This document shows, piece by piece, positions 24,970-31,524 of a stretch of DNA of 38,082 nucleotides. Origin of the DNA: a virus; the IMG/VR virus record IMGVR_UViG_3300013137_002961, positions 1 through 38,082 of that record. The stretch is one strand, 5' to 3'. A program made the translations under genes and the position numbers. Under the pieces are notes generated by a model. It saw nothing but the letters and a program-made list of their open reading frames with translations. It did no database searches and had not been told where the DNA came from. Position 1 is the stretch's first letter, and the number at the start of each line of letters is the position of its first letter.

Positions 24970-25349
24970 TCAGCCACCCCCCCGGCCTTTCGTACCCGGT
25001 TCAATGGGCAAAAAATATTGTTTTTGATGTTGTGGTTCAAAGACTCGAATTGAGCCGTGTTCAGTACCACCATATCCTTGAGGGAGACGGCGATGGACTC
25101 GTAGTTTTTCACCAAAACCACGTTGGCGTCGTACATGGCGCTTCGGGCATCCATATCTTCTTTATACGCAGTCAAGATTTGTTTGGTATCCTCCCGGTAG
25201 GTGTTGAGCATCATGGCCATGTCTTCCCGGTGTTTAGCCGAGTCCTTATCCCTCGCCTTGCCGTCGAAATACCAGACCAAGAAAAACAACCCAGGCAGCC
25301 CCAGCCCCAGGGCCGGCCCTAAAAAGTAATTCAGGCCCAGGTGTTCCAT
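24966..25349 (-). CDS. Membrane-anchored coiled-coil protein, lysis region
   Basis: This 127-aa protein from ATG 25349 has one hydrophobic segment (FLGPALGLGLPGLFFLVWYF, residues 9-28) followed by a charged, helical region (HREDMAMMLNTYREDTKQI, MDARSAMYDANVVLVKNYESI), the layout of small phage holin-like or antiholin-type proteins. Translation is coupled to the holin-like gene upstream (TGATG). The frame extends further 5' but the sequence there is Gly/Pro-rich and overlaps the holin, so the inner start is preferred. Confidence 0.7.
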   Translation of the reverse strand: MEHLGLNYFLGPALGLGLPGLFFLVWYFDGKARDKDSAKHREDMAMMLNTYREDTKQILTAYKEDMDARSAMYDANVVLVKNYESIAVSLKDMVVLNTAQFESLNHNIKNNIFCPLNRVRKAGGVAE

Positions 25350-25654
25350 CACGCCGCCGCGCCAGGGCCGCCGTTGACCTGAGTCTCCAGGTAGTTCAGG
25401 GCCTGGGGCCACAGGGGTTTTAGAACCCCGGCATAGACGGTTATGGTCAGCGTAAATGCCTTGATGCAGGCCTGGGGCAAGTTTGCCAGGCCCCCCTCTC
25501 CGGTGAGCACCACCTGGGCCAGGCCCGCCAGAAAGCAAACCGCCAGGGCGGTAACAAATTTGGCGTGGCTTGACCAGGTGGGCCGGGTAATTGCCGCAAT
25601 TACCGCCGGCGCCAGGGCAAAGAGCAAATCTTGGGGATTCAAGGGAATATTCAT
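25349..25654 (-). CDS. Holin-like membrane protein
   Basis: This 101-aa protein has three hydrophobic segments: LLFALAPAVIAAIT, FVTALAVCFLAGLAQVVL and TLTITVYAGVLKPLW. It lies directly after the endolysin with a 4-nt overlap and before a single-TM coiled-coil protein, as lysis modules do. It probably opens the inner membrane for the amidase or controls lysis timing. Inferred from topology and place. Confidence 0.7.
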   Translation of the reverse strand: MNIPLNPQDLLFALAPAVIAAITRPTWSSHAKFVTALAVCFLAGLAQVVLTGEGGLANLPQACIKAFTLTITVYAGVLKPLWPQALNYLETQVNGGPGAAA

Positions 25655-26406
25655 TTCATCCTCATTGCCGCCACGGTGAGCGGCCCGGCTTCGCCGTCCA
25701 CCTGCAGCCCGTGATCCCGCTGAAACTGCCGCACCGCGGCTGCGGCCAGGGGGCCGTACATGCCGTCCAGCTTGCCTTTGTAGTAGCCCCGGTCCTGCAG
25801 ATTCTTCAGTATCTGGTCCACGTCCGGACCCCGCATATAGGGCGATGTCAGCTTAATGGTGCGCTGGATTTCTCCCCCCGGTGCCAAAGGGGAGGTGGGG
25901 GGGATTTTCGCCGCCGGGGCGGATTCCACTACCATGCTCCAAGGATAATACGGCCCCGGGTCGGGCTTGCGGCCCGGCGGTGTGGCCACCTCGCTGTGTC
26001 CCACTACGTCCTCAATGGGGTAGGCGGCGAATAGGGCCGCGATGACGGCCCGGTTGGCCTCGATCTGGACCGCGGGCCAAACACCCCCCACCCCGACGTT
26101 TTCGATACCGACGCTGAAGCCATTGACCCCGGTCCGGCCTTCGTAACACGACGCCCCGGCGTGCCAGCCCGCCAGGTTGAAGGGGAGCAATTGATAGATG
26201 TCGCCGTTCGTGTCGATCAACAGGTGGGCCGAAACCTGGGAACCCGGGTTGCACAGCCATCCCAAAGGACTGGCCAGGCCATTGGTGCCGGTGTAGTGGA
26301 TGACGATCAGGCGGGGAGTGATGACCCCGCCATGATTGGGCGAGGGCCGGTACTCCACCCGCTTGCCGTCCCGATACAGAAAATGTTCTCTGACCGTAAA
26401 AAACAT
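25651..26406 (-). CDS. Endolysin: N-acetylmuramoyl-L-alanine amidase with peptidoglycan-binding domain
   Basis: This 251-aa protein has residues 30-165 that are an amidase_2 zinc amidase: RLIVIHYTGTNG (zinc His), SAHLLIDTNGDIYQLLP, AGWHAGASCYEGRTGVNGFS, IEDVVGHSEVATPPGRKPDP (second His and Asp). Residues 195-251 (LTSPYMRGPDVDQILKNLQD, GYYKGKLDGMYGPLAAAAVR, QFQRDHGLQVDGEAG) are PG_binding_1. A Pro-rich linker (PPTSPLAPGGE) separates them and resembles the PPSPPLLKGG segments made by another dispersed repeat. No signal peptide, so it needs the holin. Confidence 0.92.
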   Translation of the reverse strand: MFFTVREHFLYRDGKRVEYRPSPNHGGVITPRLIVIHYTGTNGLASPLGWLCNPGSQVSAHLLIDTNGDIYQLLPFNLAGWHAGASCYEGRTGVNGFSVGIENVGVGGVWPAVQIEANRAVIAALFAAYPIEDVVGHSEVATPPGRKPDPGPYYPWSMVVESAPAAKIPPTSPLAPGGEIQRTIKLTSPYMRGPDVDQILKNLQDRGYYKGKLDGMYGPLAAAAVRQFQRDHGLQVDGEAGPLTVAAMRMK

Positions 26407-26490
26407 CCCTTTCCCCTAAACCGGTGATCCCCCGAACCGGCCTGACGGCCCGGCTTACGGCCTCGGGGGCACGGCCAGCCACGGCAATGG

Positions 26491-26814
26491 CTACTTGACG
26501 CCGGCCTGGTCAGCCAATTCCTGGGCCGCCTGGGCCTGCAATTCCAGCTGGTCAATCTGCATGACACTGGCGCATTTCTGCTTTTCAATGGCGTCGGCCA
26601 GGCCCAGGACCGTATCCGCGGCCACCACTGCCAGCCGGACATTGGCGTCCACCTGTGATCCCGGCGAACCCAACTGGGCCACCAGGGGATCATAAAAAGC
26701 GTTGACCAGCCCCACGGCGCCCTGAACCTTGGCAAAATTGCCGGGCTTGTCGCAGCAGCCGGCCGCCAGCAGCCCCGCCAGGATCAACAGCACCAAAACT
26801 CGTTTGCTCTTCAT
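26491..26814 (-). CDS. Small lipoprotein, lysis-region (spanin-like candidate)
   Basis: This 107-aa protein from ATG 26814 has KSKRVLVLLILAGLLAAGC: signal peptide plus lipobox LAAGC, with lipid attachment to Cys20. The rest (CDKPGNFAKVQGAVGLVNAF, LGLADAIEKQKCASVMQIDQ, ELQAQAAQELADQ) is helical. First gene of the lysis block, after a 27-kb terminator-promoter region. An outer-membrane spanin-type or regulatory lipoprotein is possible; function not shown. Confidence 0.7.
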   Translation of the reverse strand: MKSKRVLVLLILAGLLAAGCCDKPGNFAKVQGAVGLVNAFYDPLVAQLGSPGSQVDANVRLAVVAADTVLGLADAIEKQKCASVMQIDQLELQAQAAQELADQAGVK

Positions 26815-26900
26815 CTGTGCCTCCATGATTGTCTGCACGTGGTTCAATAATTGATTTGCTGCCAATCATTTAAGCAAAAAATCAAGACTTTATGTTAAAG

Positions 26901-26942
26901 GAGGTTCGTTAAATGTGAGGGGAGGTTCGTTAAATGTGAGGG
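26901..26942. repeat. Two perfect 21-bp tandem repeats upstream of late operon
   Basis: Two exact copies of GAGGTTCGTTAAATGTGAGGG abut, 87 bp before the lipoprotein start. One helical turn is about 10.5 bp, so the copies lie on the same DNA face, as expected of an activator-binding pair for a Mu-type middle/late promoter. Confidence 0.6.
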
Positions 26943-27006
26943 CAGGGGGTAGAACGCCGGGAAAAGTAGCATTGCTACAAAAAGTGTACCATTTATAAAA
27001 CCGTGT

Positions 27007-27030
27007 GGGGGCGGATTAGTGTCCGCCCCC
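27007..27030 (-). terminator. Hairpin ending the early operon
   Basis: GGGGGCGGA-6 nt-TCCGCCCCC, a perfect 9-bp stem, lies 12 bp after the last early gene and is followed on the minus strand by ACACGGTTTTATAAA. A GC-rich stem plus T-run is the expected rho-independent form, though the T-run is short and offset. Confidence 0.65.
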
Positions 27031-27041
27031 GGTGAGTGAAA

Positions 27042-27239
27042 CTACGCCGGTATCAAGCTGGCCAGCTTCTTGGCCGCCTGGCGGATATCCGCCGCGGTGC
27101 GGCTGAAGATCAACTGCAAGCCGAACACCTCATCTTCGCCGAGACAGACGTTCTCGGTGCTCATCAGGGCCGCCACCGCCAACAGCTTGCAGGCCAGGTG
27201 CTCCAGAGCGTCTATGGCCTCAGCCCGCGGCTGCGCCAT
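27042..27239 (-). CDS. Small protein of unknown function, last early gene
   Basis: This 65-aa, mostly helical protein (AEAIDALEHLACKLLAVAAL, FSRTAADIRQAAKKLASLI) starts 20 nt inside the end of the BRO-N gene. It is followed directly by the terminator. Nothing recognised. Confidence 0.55.
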   Translation of the reverse strand: MAQPRAEAIDALEHLACKLLAVAALMSTENVCLGEDEVFGLQLIFSRTAADIRQAAKKLASLIPA

Positions 27240-27930
27240 GACCGGCCTCTTCTCCCCCCTTTAATAAAGGGGGGCTGGGGGGGATTTGGTTGACGTCGCA
27301 TAAGGCCCGGGCCGCCAGGGCCCGGAAACGCTTGCGCCGCGGCCCCTGGCGCACCGGGGTGAATTCCAGGCCCCGGGCCTTCAGGAGCTTTTCGGCAACC
27401 TGCACCGCATCCCGGGGGACCCCCAGGGAGTTGGCCGCCTCCATCTGGGTGAAGCCCAGCCGCCGCAGGGCGATGAGCTGGCCCAGGTCCTCAAGGCTCA
27501 GGATCTCCGTGGGCAGGTCCTCCAGGAGCTTCAAGCCCTGCTCCAGCCCCAGCTCGAAGGCCTGGCGCACCGCCTGGCCGTTCACCAGTTCCCGCGCCCG
27601 CCGGGGCAGCCGGGCCAGCCACAGGCGGAATTCCTTGGCGATCCTGGTCTTGGCTAACATCCCCGCCAAGTTGCAGGCCGTTTCGGAGTAAAGTCGCTCG
27701 ATGGGTCTTCCCAGGGGATTAACGGTCAGATTGACCGCTAATGTATATTTTTCCATTTCATCCCGATGCCTGCGGAACATCTTGCCCACTGACTGGCCTG
27801 GATCGGCAAAACCCAGGCACCGGCCCAGGTCTTCACCGGTTAGATAATCTTGCCCGTTCACCTCTAAAAAGGGAACCGGCATTTCGCCAAACTTCTCCAC
27901 CCTTACCGGATACTGCTCGTTGCTGTTCAT
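27220..27930 (-). CDS. BRO-N / antirepressor-like DNA-binding protein
   Basis: This 236-aa protein from ATG 27930, with AAGGAGAACCACC before it. Residues 17-115 (VPFLEVNGQDYLTGEDLGRC, MFRRHRDEMEKYTLAV, RLYSETACNLAGMLAKTRIA, EFRLWLARLPRRA) match the BRO-N domain of phage antirepressors. The C-terminal part, with QLIALRRLGFTQMEAANSLG, holds a helix-turn-helix and EKLLKARGLEFTPVRQGPRR. The last 20 residues (IPPSPPLLKGGEEAGHG) derive from a dispersed palindrome at 27254-27274, which seems to have extended the gene into its neighbour. Probably regulates prophage or host genes. Confidence 0.8.
   Translation of the reverse strand: MNSNEQYPVRVEKFGEMPVPFLEVNGQDYLTGEDLGRCLGFADPGQSVGKMFRRHRDEMEKYTLAVNLTVNPLGRPIERLYSETACNLAGMLAKTRIAKEFRLWLARLPRRARELVNGQAVRQAFELGLEQGLKLLEDLPTEILSLEDLGQLIALRRLGFTQMEAANSLGVPRDAVQVAEKLLKARGLEFTPVRQGPRRKRFRALAARALCDVNQIPPSPPLLKGGEEAGHGAAAG
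27254..27274. repeat. C6T3/A3G6 palindrome at the 3' end of the BRO-N gene
   Basis: CCCCCCTTT-AAT-AAAGGGGGG followed by CTGGGGGGGATTTGG. This element encodes PPSPPLLKGG and is similar to the sequence at 25870-25900 in the endolysin linker. It could also act as a bidirectional terminator. Confidence 0.65.
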
Positions 27931-28174
27931 GGTGGTTCTCCTTTGGTTTTTTGCATGGGGCATAAAAAAACCGGCCCCGACGAGTGGTGCAAGGGAACCA
28001 AAGGTTACCCCCCGGGCCTCACGGTCACCGGGCCACTCGCCGGAGCCGGGCAGGTTGCCGACTCCTAAAATGGAAAACCCCCTTTCACGGCCCAGGATTG
28101 GGACGTTTTGGCCGGGGCAGCCCCTTTGGTTCTTTGCACCTCCATTGTGGGGCAGCCCGGCGGGGTTTGTCAAG
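27931..28174. other. GC-rich non-coding leader bounded by inverted repeats
   Basis: No gene is convincing here. Arms at 27986-28004 (GGTGCAAGGGAACCAAAGG) and 28123-28140 (CCTTTGGTTCTTTGCACC) are imperfect inverted repeats with 118 bp between them; the inside is full of short GC stems. On the minus strand a T7 run follows CGGGGCCGG. It could be a structured leader RNA for the BRO-N gene, an attenuator, or a small non-autonomous mobile element. An open frame crosses it but reads as low-complexity Pro/Gly/Arg sequence. Confidence 0.5.
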
Positions 28175-28486
28175 TTATTTTTTATCTTCCCCCTTGGGGG
28201 TTTCCGGCTTGGGCGGAAGGTGCGCCACCTTCCACTCGGCAAAAGTCTGGATGGGCTGGGGCTTGAGGCCCGCCTTTTCCCGCTCCATATTGGTCCGGGC
28301 CATTTCGGTCTGGTAGCGGGAATAGGAGTCCATGATCCTGGCCTCCGCCTCCTTGTCCGCCGCCTCATCACTTGATTTGCTCATGGCATAACCGGCATAG
28401 CCCACCGCCGCCGCCAGGCAGCCGCCCGATGACATCACCATAAACGCCAACCCCAGAACTGCCAAGCCTCTCACCATCCGTTTCAT
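28175..28486 (-). CDS. Small lipoprotein
   Basis: This 103-aa protein from ATG 28486 has TGAGGAGGTGCAGG just upstream. MKRMVRGLAVLGLAFMVMSS then GGC is a signal peptide with a lipobox-like end; AAAVGYAGYAMSKSS follows, then a charged helical region (AEARIMDSYSRYQTEMARTN) and a Pro/Lys tail. Likely exported and lipid-anchored. Perhaps a lysogenic-conversion or superinfection protein; not shown. Confidence 0.7.
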   Translation of the reverse strand: MKRMVRGLAVLGLAFMVMSSGGCLAAAVGYAGYAMSKSSDEAADKEAEARIMDSYSRYQTEMARTNMEREKAGLKPQPIQTFAEWKVAHLPPKPETPKGEDKK

Positions 28487-28539
28487 CCTGCACCTCCTCA
28501 CCTGAGATTTCCCATGCTGTTACCAGGGGCCGCCCCCTG

Positions 28540-28737
28540 TCAAGATTTTTCTGCCGGCCAGCGCCCTTTGGTCGGGCACGCCACAACGTCATTCACGCCC
28601 CACAATTTCCGCCGGCAGAGGTATTCCAGGCTGCCAGATTCCAGCAGCCAGCCGGCCCCGTAGACGATCAAATGGCGGCACGTTCCCCATTTGCCAAACC
28701 ACCTGCCCTCGTAACCGGGGCAATTATCATCACCCAT
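28540..28737 (-). CDS. Small Cys/Trp-rich protein, unknown
   Basis: This 65-aa protein has a good ribosome site (AAAGGAGGGTACG) before ATG 28737. Four Cys (CPGYEG, TCRHLI, LCRRKLW, ACPTKG) and several Trp suggest a small metal-binding fold. The downstream ORF frame overlaps it partly but lacks a better start. No family recognised. Confidence 0.6.
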   Translation of the reverse strand: MGDDNCPGYEGRWFGKWGTCRHLIVYGAGWLLESGSLEYLCRRKLWGVNDVVACPTKGRWPAEKS

Positions 28738-28748
28738 CGTACCCTCCT

Positions 28749-28919
28749 TTATTCATGTTCCTGGCGGTAGGCCTCCACCGCCGATTCAGGGATGCGGAGA
28801 TCGCGCTGGCCCTGGCGCTCGCCGTCCAGTTTGCCCTGACGCACCAGCCGCCGCACATGCTGGTCGGTCACCCCCAACCGCCGGGCCGCCACGTTAGGCA
28901 ACAATTTCTTATTGTCCAT
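28749..28919 (-). CDS. Excisionase-like / MerR-type HTH protein
   Basis: This 56-aa protein from ATG 28919 shows LLPNVAARRLGVTDQHVRRLVRQGKLDGERQGQRDLRIPESAVEAY, the helix-turn-helix_17/excisionase pattern with a small wing. Probably binds prophage DNA for excision or regulates early genes. The longer frame to 28979 adds residues from a dispersed repeat (SSQLPV), so the inner start is preferred. Confidence 0.75.
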   Translation of the reverse strand: MDNKKLLPNVAARRLGVTDQHVRRLVRQGKLDGERQGQRDLRIPESAVEAYRQEHE

Positions 28920-29175
28920 CCCTGCCCCCGTCTGTTCCCCGGCCCCCCGGGTCCTGACTGGCAACTGACTACTGACCACTGGCTACTGAAAAGATGCTCC
29001 CCGTTTCGCCGGGAGTCTGGGGTTTTCTGGCAAGAAAAACCCGCGCCTGCTGGGGCGATTAAACCGTGGTCTGGCATAGGCCCGGATAAGCTTCCCGCCT
29101 TCGGCATCGCCCCTTGGTCCGGGAGTCAGCGAGCCCCCCGAAGGAGTGGCGGACGGGCCTGGTGGTGTCAAATCA
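28920..29175. other. Non-coding stretch with dispersed direct repeats
   Basis: 256 bp with no convincing gene. At 28955-28989 there is a CTGACTGGCAACTGACTACTGACCACTGG-type direct-repeat tract (family that reads as SSQWSVVSCQ in other genomes). An open TTG-started frame to 28983 is Pro/Arg-rich and has no ribosome site; I do not call it. Confidence 0.5.
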
Positions 29176-29790
29176 TCATGCGGTCCCGGGAGCGCCAGCC
29201 GCCAGATGCGCCTCCAGGGCCTTCTTGGCTGCGGCCTTGGCCTCCGGCCCTCTGGCCTGGCGCAGCGCCCGGCTCAGGCGTAAAAACTCTCCCGTCCACT
29301 CCTGGTCATCTTGTGGCACTGTGGGACAGGCGCCCTCGCCTGTCGGCCTGAAACCTTGGGTCCTTAAACCCTCTTCCTTCTCTCTTAATTCCCGTTCCCG
29401 GCGCTGTGAGGTCTTTTCAGCCGCGCCCACCAGCACCTTGCACAGGTAATTGTGGTTGGTCAGCCCCTGAGAGGCCTGGTTGCAGGTGGCCCGCAGCGCC
29501 TCCCTAAACTCCTCCCGGCCCACCCGGTAGTGCGCCCGGCCGAACTCAAAACCGCCCGCCTGCCACATCTTCCAGACCTCCCGGGCCAGGCGCACCAGCT
29601 TAGGAATTTTCAGGGCGCGCTTGCCTTTGAAGAGATCCAGATATTCACGGACCAGGGACCAATCATCCCCGAAGGCGGCCGCGGCCCGGTGCAGGGCCAG
29701 CACGTCCGCAGCCTGGCTCAACTGCTCCAGGGTGACCTCAGCCCCGCAGGCCGGACAGAAGAGCTTAGTCAAGCCTAACCTCCGCAACAT
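29176..29790 (-). CDS. Zinc-ribbon-tipped helical protein, unknown
   Basis: This 204-aa protein has CPAC near the N-terminus (LFCPACGAEVTLEQLSQAAD) as half of a zinc ribbon, then helices (FGDDWSLVREYLDLFKGKRA, GGFEFGRAHYRVGREEFREA, LRATCNQASQGLTNHNYLCK) and a charged C-terminal helix. A dispersed palindrome copy (29325-29344) adds TGEGACPTVP in frame. It overlaps the RemA-like gene by 26 nt. Possibly a replication or DNA-binding factor; not proven. Confidence 0.6.
   Translation of the reverse strand: MLRRLGLTKLFCPACGAEVTLEQLSQAADVLALHRAAAAFGDDWSLVREYLDLFKGKRALKIPKLVRLAREVWKMWQAGGFEFGRAHYRVGREEFREALRATCNQASQGLTNHNYLCKVLVGAAEKTSQRRERELREKEEGLRTQGFRPTGEGACPTVPQDDQEWTGEFLRLSRALRQARGPEAKAAAKKALEAHLAAGAPGTA
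29325..29344. repeat. Dispersed palindrome inside the zinc-ribbon protein gene
   Basis: GACAGGCG-CCCT-CGCCTGTC, 8-bp perfect stem, in coding sequence. Confidence 0.8.
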
Positions 29791-30046
29791 TCAGTGTGAC
29801 CTTCTGATCCCGATTCCGGGCCGCAATCAGCCGCAGCCCCAGGGTTTCCGTATGAATGCCGCACAAGATCACATGATTGTTCTTGGTAACGATGATGGAC
29901 CGGGTCGGCCGTCCGGAGGTGCAGTCCAGGAGCCGGCCTTCCTCCTTCGCCTGCAGGCGCAGCTTTTTCTGCGGCGACCCCTTGGGGGCCATGATGGCGT
30001 CCACTTCCCACCAGGGCACAACGTGCTCAAACCCGATATGCATCAT
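29765..30046 (-). CDS. RemA/DUF370-like DNA-binding regulator
   Basis: This 93-aa protein matches the RemA (DUF370) pattern: IGFEHVVPWWEVDAIMAPKG, then SPQKKLRLQAKEEGRLLDCT and SGRPTRSIIVTKNNHVILCG, IHTETLGLRL. RemA of Bacillus binds DNA as an octameric ring and activates matrix genes; here it lies in a phage early operon, so it may control phage or host transcription. Overlaps its neighbours by 4 and 26 nt. Confidence 0.8.
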   Translation of the reverse strand: MMHIGFEHVVPWWEVDAIMAPKGSPQKKLRLQAKEEGRLLDCTSGRPTRSIIVTKNNHVILCGIHTETLGLRLIAARNRDQKVTLNVAEVRLD

Positions 30047-30297
30047 TGCCTTCCTTCACGATCTCGCAGCCAGTCCCGTTGCACCGCCTTGCTGGCGTTC
30101 TTCCACCAGGACGGCCGGCGGGTGGGCTTTGTAGGGCGGGCGTCCTCGCCCGCCTTAAAGGGGGGGATTTGTATGGTCCCCGCCGCCTCGCACGTCTCGC
30201 AGGGGAAGCCCGGCAGGCAATAAAGGCTGAGTTGGTTCTCCAGGCAATGCCAGGGAGTCAGGCTCACCTTATAACCGGCGCATTCTATGGGCTTCAA
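30043..30297 (-). CDS. Small Cys-containing protein
   Basis: This 84-aa protein has five Cys (C6, C18, C27, C33, C36; the last two as FPCETCEAAG) suggesting zinc binding. It starts with TTG at 30297, in overlap with the upstream TGA (coupling), and overlaps the RemA-like gene by 4 nt. Palindrome 30134-30153 lies in frame, giving AGEDARPT in the C-terminal third, which otherwise is basic (PTRRPSWWKNASKAVQRDWL). Confidence 0.65.
   Translation of the reverse strand: MKPIECAGYKVSLTPWHCLENQLSLYCLPGFPCETCEAAGTIQIPPFKAGEDARPTKPTRRPSWWKNASKAVQRDWLRDREGRQ
30134..30153. repeat. Dispersed palindrome inside a small Cys-protein gene
   Basis: GGCGGGCG-TCCT-CGCCCGCC, with a perfect 8-bp stem, differs from the copy at 18102 by one loop base. 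Both read in the same frame (GDARPT versus EDARPT). Confidence 0.85.
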
Positions 30298-30455
30298 GAC
30301 GGTTTTTCTCCCTGAGATGTTTTCTGGGCGCCGGGTCCGGAGGCTGCCATTAACCGCTCTATATCCTCATCACCCCTGGCGGCCATGACCATAAGGGACC
30401 AAGCCACCAGCAGCACCATCCCTCCTACTACTCCCCCGATTAACCACCAGTCCAT
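30294..30455 (-). CDS. Very small single-TM protein
   Basis: This 53-aa protein from ATG 30455 has GGGCGGGCATATGGAC upstream. It begins MDWWLIGGVVGGMVLLVAWS with one transmembrane helix (residues 5-24), then a short charged tail ending KTSQGEKPS. TGA overlaps the TTG of the next gene. Likely an inner-membrane phage peptide; function unknown. Confidence 0.65.
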   Translation of the reverse strand: MDWWLIGGVVGGMVLLVAWSLMVMAARGDEDIERLMAASGPGAQKTSQGEKPS

Positions 30456-30466
30456 ATGCCCGCCTC

Positions 30467-30616
30467 CTAACTCATCAAGAGCACCACCGCAGTGGCGATG
30501 ATCAGCAATATGGTGAGAAACCCATTAACCAGGGTCTCCCCGAACTCCCGCCGGTCGGCCGCAGTCCGCAGGTATTCCCGATTAAACTCCCGGAGATAAT
30601 GGCTCAACATATCCAT
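30467..30616 (-). CDS. Very small single-TM protein
   Basis: This 49-aa protein from ATG 30616 has AAAGGAGGTTTGAG just before it (strong ribosome site). It has a soluble helical N-terminal half (LSHYLREFNREYLRTAADRR) and a C-terminal transmembrane helix (FLTILLIIATAVVLLM). One base after the Gam-like stop, so co-translated. Possibly an exclusion or regulatory membrane peptide; unproven. Confidence 0.7.
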   Translation of the reverse strand: MDMLSHYLREFNREYLRTAADRREFGETLVNGFLTILLIIATAVVLLMS

Positions 30617-30617
30617 C

Positions 30618-31112
30618 TCAAACCTCCTTTACCTCATAGGCGAACGTTTCCTTGATCTCCCGCCGGGTGCCGAGTATGGCCAAAACCTCGTCAGGCCACT
30701 CCTCTTTATTGTTCAAAGCCTCCCAGTCTACTGCCGCGGTGCGCCGGATAGCATCCTCGAACCCGTAGCGCTCCAGAGCCCCAAGAACATCCACCTTCCG
30801 GGGCTTGACCACATAGTCGGTCTTGTCGTAAAGCAGCGCCCCGTGGGGCAGGTCCAGGGAACAGGACCCCAGGCCGTCCACCGCAAAGAAGTCGGCCTGG
30901 TGCTCTTTCGCCAGGCTGAGGACGGCCTTGTCCAGTTCCGCCACCCGCTCCCGTAGCGGCTTCAAGGTCTTCTCCCAGTCCTGGTAAATTTGCGCCAACT
31001 CCAGGTCCGCCTGGGCCTTGCTGCGCGCCAGGGCATACTGGGCATTGGCCAACTCCGCCAGCAGCCGGTCGGCCTGACCCCTGGCCCCTGATCCCTGCCC
31101 CCTATCCTTCAT
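30618..31112 (-). CDS. gam: Gam-like DNA-end-binding host nuclease inhibitor
   Basis: This 164-aa protein matches the Mu Gam family: coiled-coil N-terminus (ADLELAQIYQDWEKTLKPLR, ERVAELDKAVLSLAKEH), then ADFFAVDGLGSCSLDL, and the C-terminal PRKVDVLGALERYGFED, IRRTAAVDWEALNNK. Mu Gam wraps linear DNA ends and protects them from RecBCD. The first 16 residues (KDRGQGSGARGQADR) come from a dispersed repeat; no later ATG fits well. Confidence 0.85.
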   Translation of the reverse strand: MKDRGQGSGARGQADRLLAELANAQYALARSKAQADLELAQIYQDWEKTLKPLRERVAELDKAVLSLAKEHQADFFAVDGLGSCSLDLPHGALLYDKTDYVVKPRKVDVLGALERYGFEDAIRRTAAVDWEALNNKEEWPDEVLAILGTRREIKETFAYEVKEV

Positions 31113-31524
31113 CCGTCATCTCCAACGCCAACTGCCCGGCATAAGCCCCGGCGTTCATCTGGTTCAGCCGGGCCAGGCGGCCGATCTTGCGCTTCACCTG
31201 GCGCTCCACCCGGGTCACATATTCCCGGCGCTCGCTGTCGGAGGAGGGCAGATAGTAGCCCGGCTTGATGGAACAGCAGGAGTGGGCGATGAACACCGCC
31301 TCCTGGCCGTACTTCACTTCTTCGATGAGCTTCCGTAGTTTCCGGGTGCCGGTCATCTTGTTGCCCTCGTAGGGGCGCCGCATGACGATCTCGAACAGTT
31401 CCCCGGCCCCGATGGCCCGGGCCTTGCCGATGTGCTTGGTCATTTCATAGAGCAGCCGGCCCTTGGCCTGCTCCCGCTCCAGGTCCTGCTCCGCCTTTTT
31501 GAGCCGTTTCTGAGTCATGCTCAT
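31102..31524 (-). CDS. Helical DNA-related protein in early operon, unknown
   Basis: This 140-aa basic protein (SMTQKRLKKAEQDLEREQAK, ARAIGAGELFEIVMRRPYEG, NKMTGTRKLRKLIEEVKYGQ) has a YVTRVERQVKRKIGRLARLN helix near the end. Probably nucleic-acid binding. Overlaps the Gam-like gene by 11 nt and the GemA-like gene by 4 nt. No family name is secure. Confidence 0.65.
   Translation of the reverse strand: MSMTQKRLKKAEQDLEREQAKGRLLYEMTKHIGKARAIGAGELFEIVMRRPYEGNKMTGTRKLRKLIEEVKYGQEAVFIAHSCCSIKPGYYLPSSDSERREYVTRVERQVKRKIGRLARLNQMNAGAYAGQLALEMTDEG

Larger units (their letters stand above)
26815..27041. other. Non-coding junction between early and late operons
   Basis: About 227 bp without a gene. 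It holds the terminator hairpin (27007-27030) and two tandem 21-bp repeats (26901-26942). The AT-rich stretch between 26842 and 26900, facing the lipoprotein, is the likely place of a late promoter; I see no unambiguous sigma70 boxes. Confidence 0.55.

Noticed and set aside
24966-25538. Longer 190-codon frame upstream of the lysis-region TM protein
   Set aside because: The first 63 codons lie antiparallel in frame to the holin gene and read as Gly/Pro/Arg-rich shadow sequence; the inner ATG at 25349 fits coupling.
27931-28174. Known riboswitch class (cobalamin, TPP, c-di-GMP)
   Set aside because: I looked for conserved core boxes and did not find them; only generic GC stems are present.
28983-29171. 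TTG-started 62-codon frame
   Set aside because: Pro/Arg-rich, no ribosome site, and carries a dispersed direct-repeat tract; treated as non-coding.
30134-30153. CRISPR repeat
   Set aside because: The palindromes are singly dispersed, not spaced in an array with unique spacers.
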